Assembly: GCA_030620895.1 (NCBI GenBank)
Contig: JAUXIU010000061.1
Span: 1 to 6,692, forward strand
Source of the DNA: Deltaproteobacteria bacterium
GTDB taxonomy: Bacteria > Desulfobacterota > GWC2-55-46 > S146-70 > JAUXIU01
Reading direction: 5' to 3'
Length of the DNA stretch: 6,692 nt
In this document: one piece after another, positions 1 to 5,073 of the stretch
How the letters are laid out: each line of letters opens with the position of its first letter
Position numbering within the stretch: position 1 is the stretch's first letter
Made by a program: the position numbers and the translations under genes
The notes under the pieces: model-generated
The model's database searches: none
What the model saw: the letters and a program-made list of their open reading frames with translations, nothing else
Told to the model about the DNA's origin: nothing

Positions 1-11
1 TAATACAATCC

Positions 12-101
12 GTAGTCGAGGGCTTTAGCCCTCGCAAAACAAGCGAACCCTGAAGGTTTCGACTACGAGTAATTTTTGCGAACCCTGCAGGGGTCGACTA
101 C
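12..101. repeat. Cluster of three REP-like palindromic units (BIME-like)
   Basis: Three 24-nt units share a layout: GTAGTCGA, a short hairpin, and an end in TTCGC or CTCGC. Unit A lies at 12-35 on the plus strand, with a perfect stem CGAGGGCT (17-24) / AGCCCTCG (27-34). Units B (43-66) and C (78-101) lie on the minus strand, 35 nt apart, and differ from each other at 3 of 24 positions. The stem sequences differ between units while the GTAG end and the outer bases stay constant, though B and C each carry one mismatched stem pair. A conserved GTAG tetranucleotide followed by an imperfect palindrome, in head-to-head pairs, is the known form of REP/BIME elements mobilised by RAYT (TnpA-REP) transposases. 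No RAYT gene is in the window, so the assignment rests on shape. A and B also form a larger foldback through the 9-bp CGTAGTCGA / TCGACTACG arms. Confidence 0.6.
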
Positions 102-104
102 AAT
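76..104 (+). promoter_or_regulatory. Candidate sigma-70 promoter for the lipoprotein gene, built over REP unit C
   Basis: A -35-like TTGCGA (76-81) and a -10-like TACAAT (99-104) are separated by exactly 17 nt. Transcription would start near 111 and leave a leader of about 140 nt before the ATG at 251. The spacer is the hairpin of the third REP unit, and the conserved CTAC end of that unit supplies the first bases of the -10 box. The -35 matches consensus at only four of six positions. An alternative is a promoter outside the window or elsewhere in the leader. Confidence 0.35.
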
Positions 105-128
105 ATAAAATTTTGGAGTAGCTACTCA

Positions 129-227
129 GGTTGCCAGGTTCAGGGTTGGTAGCCTTATCTTGAAACCGTTCAATCTTACATTGCTCTTTAACCTTGAACC
201 GTGAACCCTGGAACTGTGAACCTGAAC
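129..227. repeat. Degenerate 7-bp repeats (TGAACCN) in inverted arms
   Basis: GAAC recurs at 196, 203, 211, 218 and 224, spacing 6-8 nt, in the form TGAACC. On the other side, GGTT recurs at 129, 137 and 144, which is the same word in inverted orientation. The two groups can fold back on each other. Just before them, at 116-127, is the perfect palindrome GAGTAGCTACTC. The block lies upstream of the lipoprotein start codon. It is the reason a longer reading frame from the TTG at 194 should not be accepted: those 19 codons are just this repeat. Confidence 0.5.
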
Positions 228-250
228 AGCTACATTCTGGAGACCAAAAG

Positions 251-1141
251 ATGCGCAGGTTTGAGAAGAAGAAATATCGTGTTCATATAACGTTCTTTTT
301 AATTTTGTTAATCACCTATGGCTGTGCAGGCCCGCTAAAGATAAATTATATTCCAGGTGAAGTGCCTGATACAGCACGGTCAAAAGGACCTGTAACTATC
401 CTCCTTAAACCCTATCGGGACTCAAGGGATGGTGCAGGGCCACAATATATAGGCAAGATTTCGTCTCCTGTAGCGGATTTCCACAACGACGAACTCATCC
501 TTGAGGGGAATGTGGCAACGTTTGTAACAGAGGCCATAAGGGCCCATCTCATCGCCTCTGGTTTCAGGGTCAGGGAATGGTCACCGGAACAAGAAATATA
601 TGATGAAGCGGCGTATCTTATGGAAGGTGAGATAAAGAGATTCAACCTCGATATCGGTCCGAGGGACGAGATAGAGATCAAGGTTGAAAGCAAGGTGGTC
701 GAAATGGACACCGGAAAGGTCATATGGACTGGCGCTGCATCTGAAAAAGATGACAGATACGCAGGTGTTATGGGAAACACCAGGAGAACGATCAGCACAT
801 ATATCTCAAAGACACTCTCCAAGGTCATAAACAAGACCATCACCGAGGTAAATGCAAACATTCAAGGTATGGTAAGAACGCAATCTGCACCTGGATCTGA
901 AGGGGCAATAGGTACCATAATACCGGACAGAACCGGAAGATTCATTATATCTACAGAGCCACCGCGCTCCAGGGTATACATTGGGGATATCTATTACGGA
1001 CTCTCGCCTTTAATCCTTGATCTGGAGCCGGGCATATACAGTGTATCTACAATGCTTAAAGGGTTTAAGAAGGTAGAAGAAAAGGTCTCTGTGAGAAAGG
1101 GAGATACAACGGAGATGGAAATAACTATGGAGAGGGAATAA
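251..1141 (+). CDS. Probable lipoprotein, YajG-like body with C-terminal PEGA domain
   Basis: This 296-residue protein is probably exported and lipid-anchored; its function is unknown. A basic N-terminus (RRFEKKKYR) precedes a hydrophobic stretch at about 13-23 and Cys25 in ITYGC. That is a weak lipobox, because position -3 is Thr rather than Leu. Residues about 28-220 have the YajG-like pattern: a beta strand (VTILLKPYRDSRD), then IG, a long helix before a SGFRV strand, and later AYLMEGEI and GKVIWTG strands. Residues 229-296 are a PEGA-type beta sandwich (STEPPRSRVYIGDIYYG, then LEPGIYSV). PEGA domains often occur in envelope proteins of Gram-negative bacteria. I chose ATG 251 because GGAG at 239-242 lies 8 nt upstream and the signal peptide begins there. 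The upstream TTG at 194 only adds repeat sequence. The gene stands alone on this strand and converges on cobB. The stop codon TAA runs into an A7 tract that is also the terminator T tract of the RNA on the other strand. Confidence 0.75.
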   Translation: MRRFEKKKYRVHITFFLILLITYGCAGPLKINYIPGEVPDTARSKGPVTILLKPYRDSRDGAGPQYIGKISSPVADFHNDELILEGNVATFVTEAIRAHLIASGFRVREWSPEQEIYDEAAYLMEGEIKRFNLDIGPRDEIEIKVESKVVEMDTGKVIWTGAASEKDDRYAGVMGNTRRTISTYISKTLSKVINKTITEVNANIQGMVRTQSAPGSEGAIGTIIPDRTGRFIISTEPPRSRVYIGDIYYGLSPLILDLEPGIYSVSTMLKGFKKVEEKVSVRKGDTTEMEITMERE

Positions 1142-1175
1142 AAAAAGACATTGCACCGAACAGCTTTTTGCCAAT
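1140..1175 (-). terminator. Intrinsic terminator of the small RNA
   Basis: On the minus strand, AUUGGCA (1175-1169) can pair with UGCAAU (1155-1150) with one bulged G. Alternatively the 3' half pairs with the RNA's 5' end in the 14-bp closing helix. Either stem is followed after GUC by seven consecutive U (1146-1140). The local stem is short, so the long-range helix may matter more. The T tract overlaps the stop codon of the convergent lipoprotein gene. Confidence 0.45.
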
Positions 1176-1340
1176 CCGTCGGCCCTCTCTGGCCTCCACC
1201 CTATCTGGTCGCCGTCCCATCGGGCCGCAACCCCTTCAGGCCAAGCCTTTAAAGACCTCTTTAGGTGGTTTGTACGCACCCTGCGGATGGGGCACAAACG
1301 GTCATACGTTAGTTCGCGCAATGCCTTTATATCTCTTTCT
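1140..1340 (-). ncRNA. Candidate structured small RNA, about 200 nt, family not recognised
   Basis: This intergenic stretch is about 58% G+C by hand count (1151-1320), against about 30% in its promoter region (1321-1380). Read on the minus strand, the predicted RNA starts near 1340 and ends in U7 (1146-1140). Its ends pair through a 14-bp helix with one bulge: 1325-1312 (GGCAUUGCGCGAAC) with 1161-1147. Further in, 1293-1284 pairs with 1178-1170 (8 bp around a small internal loop), CCACCU 1268-1263 pairs with GGGUGG 1201-1196, and a terminal hairpin joins GGUUGC 1232-1227 to GCGACC 1212-1207. A competing local hairpin, GUUUGU 1299-1294 / ACAAAC 1273-1268, is also possible. The result is a rod with a large bubble, which in size and shape resembles 6S RNA (ssrS). 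I do not see diagnostic 6S, SRP, tmRNA or RNase P signatures, so the family is open. A reading frame of 122 codons crosses the region but starts at a GTG within the -35 area and looks fortuitous. Confidence 0.5.
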
Positions 1341-1346
1341 ACACTA

Positions 1347-1374
1347 ATTATAGCACACTTTTGTAAATATGCAA
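1347..1374 (-). promoter_or_regulatory. Strong extended -10 promoter driving the small RNA
   Basis: On the minus strand there is a perfect TATAAT (1352-1347) preceded by TGC, which is an extended -10 (TGN before TATAAT). It follows a weaker -35-like TTGCAT (1374-1369) at a 16-nt spacing. It begins only a few nucleotides past the cobB stop codon and points away from any gene, into the G+C-rich block. That fits a dedicated promoter for a non-coding RNA. The predicted start is near 1340. Confidence 0.55.
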
Positions 1375-1379
1375 CCACA

Positions 1380-2102
1380 TTAAATTAGTAGCGGCAATAT
1401 CTCTGCAGCCTTTCCTATTATTGTCCTATCAACTATCCCGGAGTTTGGTGTCATTTCCAGATTAACCTCAATTACGTATGCACCTGCCCTCTTTGCCGTG
1501 TATGCCATAGATGCAGCCGGCTGTACTATACCGGATGTACCTACAACAATCATAATTTTGCATATTTCCAGTGCGGAATATGCCGATGATAAAACGTCGT
1601 CTGGGAGCATCTCTCCAAACCAGACTATATGAGGTCTCAATAGGCCTCCGCAGTCCATACAATAGGGGGGAATATCGATCGGGACATCATGGTTCTCTTT
1701 TATACCGCCACATCCTGTACAACGAACCCTCCATATATTCCCATGGAGCTCGATTATGTTCCTGCTTCCTCCCTTCTCGTGAAGACCATCAACATTCTGG
1801 GTAATGAGTGTAAAGTCGCCCACCCTTTTCTCCAGCCTCGCCAGTGCATAGTGGGCCTGATTTGGTTCAATATCTGAAAGCCTCTCCCTCCTCATATTAT
1901 ACCATTCCCAGACCAGCACAGGGTCCCTCTTGAATGCCTGGGGGGTTGCCAACTCCTCCGCCCTATAGTTCCTCCAGAGGCCATCCTCACCTCTAAAGGT
2001 AGGGACACCGCTTTCCGCCGATATCCCAGCCCCTGTAAGTATAGTTACAGAACTGGCAACACTCAATCTGTTCCTGACATCTTCGATAACATTGTTGTCC
2101 AT
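1380..2102 (-). CDS. cobB: Sir2-family NAD-dependent protein deacylase (sirtuin)
   Basis: It removes acyl groups from lysines using NAD+ and should be cytosolic. At 240 residues it is the usual size for a bacterial sirtuin. In order: the NAD-binding TGAGIS (23-28), the GVPTFRG loop (32-38), TQNVDGLH (101-108), the catalytic His120 in ELHGN, a four-Cys zinc site (C128, C131, C148, C151), the RPHIVWFGE motif (156-164), and GTSGIVQPAA for the dinucleotide. Tyr68 and Arg71 form the YxxR pair typical of class III sirtuins, which accept succinyl- and malonyl-lysine as well as acetyl-lysine. I prefer ATG 2102 because the preceding helix (IEDVRNRL) then fits the family. An in-frame ATG at 2126 lies inside the palindrome. 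A TTG at 2066 has a better ribosome site (AGGA, 5 nt away) but loses the helix. No good Shine-Dalgarno precedes 2102. It is the last gene of the minus-strand run, 57 nt beyond the HhH gene. Confidence 0.92.
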   Translation of the reverse strand: MDNNVIEDVRNRLSVASSVTILTGAGISAESGVPTFRGEDGLWRNYRAEELATPQAFKRDPVLVWEWYNMRRERLSDIEPNQAHYALARLEKRVGDFTLITQNVDGLHEKGGSRNIIELHGNIWRVRCTGCGGIKENHDVPIDIPPYCMDCGGLLRPHIVWFGEMLPDDVLSSAYSALEICKIMIVVGTSGIVQPAASMAYTAKRAGAYVIEVNLEMTPNSGIVDRTIIGKAAEILPLLI

Positions 2103-2112
2103 ATGGTTTAGA

Positions 2113-2165
2113 AAATAGGGACACATCCCATTAAATTTAATTTTTAATGGGATGTGTCCCTATTT
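2113..2165. repeat. 23-bp perfect inverted repeat (53-nt palindromic element), probable minus-strand terminator
   Basis: Arms 2113-2135 and 2143-2165 are perfectly complementary over 23 bp around a 7-nt AT-only loop (2136-2142). Each arm also holds its own small palindrome, GGGACACATCCC (GGGA/TCCC). On the minus strand the element follows the HhH gene and ends in TATTTTCT, so it can act as a terminator between that gene and cobB. The stop codon of the HhH gene (TAG, 2162-2160) and an alternative cobB ATG (2126) both lie inside the arms. The high symmetry suggests a mobile palindromic repeat or MITE-like unit rather than a chance terminator, but no second copy is in the window. Confidence 0.7.
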
Positions 2166-2531
2166 AATTGCCACAACATACTCCCTTATGGCCTCGAGCT
2201 TCTTGTCCCCGACTCCCTTAACCCTCTTAAGGTCGTCCACAGAATAAAAGCCTCCGAACCGCTCCCTGTTCTCGACTATCCGCTCCGATATCTTGGGTCC
2301 GATACCAGGAAGGGCAGAAAGATCCTCTGCTGTTGCGCTATTGATATCTATGGGAAGGCCCATAACAAGCAGGCCCTCCCCATGTTCTATATTTAAAGGG
2401 ATATTGTATTCAGCCCGAGGAGGAGAGAAGAATAGCTCTACCAGGTCTATTTGATACCTCAGGATGTAAAATAAAGTGAGGATAATAACGAGAAGTAGAA
2501 GTGCCTTCGAATCCTTCGCGTTATCTGGCAT
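2160..2531 (-). CDS. Membrane-anchored helix-hairpin-helix protein, ComEA-like
   Basis: A 123-residue protein with one N-terminal membrane segment (about 10-24, LLLLVIILTLFYILR), a linker, then a ComEA-type tandem helix-hairpin-helix domain at about 61-120. The first HhH is LSALPGIGPKISERIV (71-86). The second is LKRVKGVGDKKLEAIREYV (101-119), after the family's typical DINSATAEDL opening. Such domains bind DNA non-specifically through the GIG/GVG hairpins. ComEA proteins of this shape bind incoming DNA during natural transformation, but short ComEA-like proteins are also common without known competence, and no other com gene is visible here. The ATG lies 3 nt after the cimA stop, so translation is probably coupled. 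Its ribosome site falls in the purine-rich tract coding the Lys tail of CimA. The last codon and stop lie in the downstream palindrome. Confidence 0.8.
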   Translation of the reverse strand: MPDNAKDSKALLLLVIILTLFYILRYQIDLVELFFSPPRAEYNIPLNIEHGEGLLVMGLPIDINSATAEDLSALPGIGPKISERIVENRERFGGFYSVDDLKRVKGVGDKKLEAIREYVVAIK

Positions 2532-2534
2532 CTT

Positions 2535-4139
2535 TTATCTCTTCTTTTTCTTCTTTTTTCCGGCCTTATACAACTTGTACTCAAGGCTGTCTACAAGGGC
2601 CTGCCAGCTGGCCTCTATAACATTCTCAGAAACCCCAACAGTACCCCACTTGTCCACCCCATCGCCTGATTCCACCAAAACCCTTACCTTGGCGGCTGTC
2701 CCTTCACCTGCCGTAAGCACCCTGACCTTGAAGTCAATGAGTGCAACATCTTTAAGGTTGGGATAGAACCTCTCCAGGGCCTTCCTCAGCGCCCTGTCGA
2801 GCGCATTGACAGGACCGTTACCCCCGGCAGCTGTATGCTCTACTTCGCCATTTACCTCCAGCCTTATCGTGGCCTCTGCATATGACGTCTCATCCTCCCC
2901 CTTCTTTTCATCTATTACCCTGAAACCCAGTAGCTTAAAATATCTCTTCTTCTTTTGCATGGCCTTCTGCATCAAGAGTTCGAAGGATGCCTCTGCACCT
3001 TCGTATTGAAAGCCCTGGTGCTCAAGCACCTTAAGTTCTTTCAATATCTTCTTTACAACAGGGTCCTTACTGGTAATATCAAGGCCGAATTCCTTCGCCT
3101 TGTATATAATATTCGACCTGCCGGAGAGGTCTGAGACAAGTACCCTCTGATGGTTACCTACAAGTTCAGGCTTTATATGCTCGTAGGTCTCCGGTTTTTT
3201 AAGAACCGCACTAACATGAACTCCGCCCTTGTGTGCAAATGCACTATCCCCTACATAGGGCTGGTGCTTGTTATGGGGGAGGTTTACAAGTTCATTAACA
3301 AACCTTGCCGTATCCCTGAGTCTCTTTAACCGCCCATTACCAAGACATTCTATCCCCATCTTAATCTTAAGATTGGGTATTATGGAACAGAGGTTTGCAT
3401 TACCACACCGCTCTCCATAGCCATTTATCGTCCCATGAACCTGAACAATACCTTCTCTAACAGCCATGATGGTGTTAGCTACGGCAGTATCCGAATCATT
3501 ATGTGCATGGATCCCCAAGGGTGAAGATAGATGAACCTTTAGATCGGATATTATCTTTACCAGTTCATAGGGCATGGTCCCTCCATTCGTATCACAGAGC
3601 ACGATGCAATCGGCACCTGCATCTTCCGCAGCCCTTACTGTCTTCAGGGCATATTCCGGATTCATTCTGTAACCATCGAAAAAATGCTCTGCGTCATAGA
3701 AGACCTTATCGAACCTTCTCTTTAGATAGGCTATGGAATCGTTGATGAGTTCCAGGTTCTCTTCCATGGTTATCTTAAGCGCCTCTCTGACATGAAGGTT
3801 CCAACTCTTGCCAAATATGGTCACGACCGGGGTCCCTGCCTTCAAAATGGCCTTGATATTCGGGTCATCCTTTGTCTTGATGCCTGACTTCCTCGTGCTT
3901 CCAAAGGCCACAAGCATGGAGTTTGAAAGCCTGACATTACGCAACTCTTTAAAGAACTGGATGTCTTTAGGATTTGACCCTGGCCAACCACCTTCAATGT
4001 AGTGGATCCCCAGCTCATCCAGCCTGAGTGCAATACGCACCTTGTCTTCGACAGAGAGGCTTATATCTTCAGCCTGTGTCCCATCCCTCAAGGTGGTATC
4101 ATAGAGTTCTATCATCTTAGTCTCCACCAAATGTTTCAT
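2535..4139 (-). CDS. cimA: (R)-citramalate synthase
   Basis: It condenses pyruvate with acetyl-CoA to (R)-citramalate, the first step of the threonine-independent route to isoleucine. This 534-residue protein has the DRE-TIM barrel start [11 protein letters not shown] (12-22, with Arg18, Asp19 and Gln22), the metal ligands in HAHND (His211, His213), [15 protein letters not shown] (236-250) and GGVHVSAV (305-312). A C-terminal LeuA-type regulatory domain follows at about 400-524. [21 protein letters not shown] and [10 protein letters not shown] match the Geobacter-type citramalate synthase rather than 2-isopropylmalate synthase or NifV. The start at 4139 has AGGA 6 nt upstream. Met9 (4115) also has GGAG 6 nt upstream and fits homologues, which begin just before LYDTT. 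The protein ends in a purely basic tail (AGKKKKKKR). By analogy with the family, isoleucine may inhibit it through the C-terminal domain. Confidence 0.93.
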   Translation of the reverse strand: MKHLVETKMIELYDTTLRDGTQAEDISLSVEDKVRIALRLDELGIHYIEGGWPGSNPKDIQFFKELRNVRLSNSMLVAFGSTRKSGIKTKDDPNIKAILKAGTPVVTIFGKSWNLHVREALKITMEENLELINDSIAYLKRRFDKVFYDAEHFFDGYRMNPEYALKTVRAAEDAGADCIVLCDTNGGTMPYELVKIISDLKVHLSSPLGIHAHNDSDTAVANTIMAVREGIVQVHGTINGYGERCGNANLCSIIPNLKIKMGIECLGNGRLKRLRDTARFVNELVNLPHNKHQPYVGDSAFAHKGGVHVSAVLKKPETYEHIKPELVGNHQRVLVSDLSGRSNIIYKAKEFGLDITSKDPVVKKILKELKVLEHQGFQYEGAEASFELLMQKAMQKKKRYFKLLGFRVIDEKKGEDETSYAEATIRLEVNGEVEHTAAGGNGPVNALDRALRKALERFYPNLKDVALIDFKVRVLTAGEGTAAKVRVLVESGDGVDKWGTVGVSENVIEASWQALVDSLEYKLYKAGKKKKKKR

Positions 4140-4195
4140 AACATATCCTAGTATCGAATATCTAAATCCAGTTTGGTCAATTTAAGTCACAGGAA

Positions 4196-4300
4196 TTAGC
4201 TGATTAGCTTCTTAGCTTTTTAGGGGGTAGCTTCTTAGGGTTGGCTCGTTCCTGTATTTTCCTAATAAGCTAAAAAGCTACAACCTAAAAAGCTATTAGG
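4196..4300. repeat. 8-bp tandem repeats (TTAGCTNN) in two inverted arrays
   Basis: On the plus strand from 4196, six units keep an exact 8-bp phase to 4243: TTAGCTGA, then TTAGCTTC, then TTAGCTTT, followed by diverged units ending TTAGGGTT. From 4261 to 4300 the same word appears inverted (CTAAAAAGCTA, AACCTAAAAAGCTA), with TAG spaced 8, 7, 8 and 8 nt on the minus strand. The arrays fold back on each other; for example TAGCTTTTTAGG 4213-4224 is exactly complementary to 4284-4295. The block fills most of the 250-nt gap between lepB and cimA. A TTGACC box (minus, 4180-4175) lies between it and cimA, but no convincing -10 at a usable distance was found. Confidence 0.6.
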
Positions 4301-4313
4301 AATTATTCCTAAT
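4295..4313 (-). terminator. AT-rich perfect palindrome, possible lepAB terminator
   Basis: ATTAGGAAT and ATTCCTAAT are perfect 9-bp arms around one central base. Read on the minus strand, the direction of lepAB, the hairpin is followed by AGCTTTTT, which gives a modest T tract about 77 nt past the lepB stop. The stem is AT-rich and its tight centre would open to a small loop, so termination would be weak. It abuts the inverted octamer array and may simply belong to it. Confidence 0.3.
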
Positions 4314-4323
4314 TCAGTATTCT

Positions 4324-4347
4324 CGCAATACGCATCACGCACTACGG
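4324..4347. repeat. Heptamer tandem repeat CGCANNA
   Basis: CGCAATA (4324-4330), CGCATCA (4331-4337) and CGCACTA (4338-4344) follow one another in an exact 7-bp phase, with a fourth unit starting CGG. The block lies between the lepB stop and the octamer repeats. Its length and period resemble the short tandemly repeated heptanucleotides known from several bacteria. No coding or regulatory role is visible. Confidence 0.5.
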
Positions 4348-4389
4348 TTTTATTAATCGTCGATTGATTCTACCATTTTTCAGTATAGA

Positions 4390-5073
4390 TTAATAAATAA
4401 AGTTGCCAACCCTTCCAAACCTTGGCCAGTGATCTTCCGTGTTCCAAGACCAGTAGATAATCTTCGCCTTTCCCTTTATCTCTTCAAGTTTTACTGTGCC
4501 CCAGTAGCGGCTGTCATAGCTGCGGTCTCTGTTATCTCCAAGCACAAATACGGTGTCCTCAGGGACCTTAAAAGGTCCAAAATTATCCCTTGAATCCATG
4601 GACTTCGGATAAAGAGTTGACTCAAGATGGATGCCGTAGGGGTCGTCTATTGCCTTGCCGTTTATATATACCTTTTTATCCTTCACCTCAACAATATCTC
4701 CTTCTACACCTATAACCCTCTTTATGTAGTCTTTTGTCCTGTCGCCAGGAAACTTGAATACGATTATATCCCCAAATTCGGGTTCTCCCCAGAGCGGTTT
4801 GAGGTTGGTAGTAAAGAAGGGCACCTTTATACCGAATATAGAGACCATACCCGGTGTCGGCACCTGGAATCCGTAAGATAATTTCGACACAAGAAGATGA
4901 TCTCCGATTAGGAGGGTGTTTTCCATTGAACTCGATGGGATCTTAAAGGCCTGAATAGCAAACGTTCGTATAATGAGGGCTAAAACCAGGGCAATAACGA
5001 TTGCCTCTAACGTTTCTTTGATAGCCTTTTTCTTTTTCGTTTCAGGTTTTTCTTTTCCGGTATTTTTATTCAT
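4390..5073 (-). CDS. lepB: Signal peptidase I
   Basis: It cleaves signal peptides from exported proteins on the outer face of the inner membrane. The protein has 227 residues. A very basic cytoplasmic N-terminus (KKKK at 13-16) is followed by one membrane segment at about 22-42. Next comes box [11 protein letters not shown], with the catalytic Ser49 just before Met50. The catalytic Lys118 is in YIKRVIG (box D), and box E is [11 protein letters not shown] (179-189). Everything needed for activity is present. Having a single membrane anchor is usual outside the enterobacterial LepB, which has two. The start codon lies inside the last codons of lepA (8-nt overlap) and only a weak ribosome site precedes it, so translation is probably coupled to lepA. 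The lepA-lepB pairing is a long-known conserved arrangement. Confidence 0.94.
   Translation of the reverse strand: MNKNTGKEKPETKKKKAIKETLEAIVIALVLALIIRTFAIQAFKIPSSSMENTLLIGDHLLVSKLSYGFQVPTPGMVSIFGIKVPFFTTNLKPLWGEPEFGDIIVFKFPGDRTKDYIKRVIGVEGDIVEVKDKKVYINGKAIDDPYGIHLESTLYPKSMDSRDNFGPFKVPEDTVFVLGDNRDRSYDSRYWGTVKLEEIKGKAKIIYWSWNTEDHWPRFGRVGNFIY

Noticed and set aside
12..101. CRISPR array
   Set aside because: Units are 24 nt, inverted relative to each other, with 7-11 nt between them and variable stems. There are no regular spacers or cas genes.
194..250. N-terminal extension of the lipoprotein from a TTG start
   Set aside because: The 19 codons are made of TGAACC repeats, the extension puts a hydrophilic stretch before the signal peptide, and ATG 251 has its own GGAG.
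412..861. 149-codon minus-strand frame inside the lipoprotein gene
   Set aside because: Low-complexity, Ser/Leu-rich shadow of the plus-strand gene.
1140..1340. Retron msr/msd RNA, because the ends are inverted repeats
   Set aside because: No reverse transcriptase nearby, and the extent of the end pairing fits other structured RNAs equally well.
1140..1340. SRP RNA, tmRNA or RNase P RNA
   Set aside because: The conserved GGAAG-type SRP loop, a tRNA-like end and the RNase P core motifs are all missing.
1010..1378. 122-codon minus-strand reading frame across the convergent gap
   Set aside because: It starts at GTG inside the promoter region without a ribosome site, runs antisense into the lipoprotein gene, and resembles no family. 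The same DNA is better explained as a structured RNA.
4150..4180. Promoter for cimA from TTGACC (minus 4180-4175)
   Set aside because: The best -10 (GATACT) needs a 19-nt spacer and would start transcription inside the Shine-Dalgarno.
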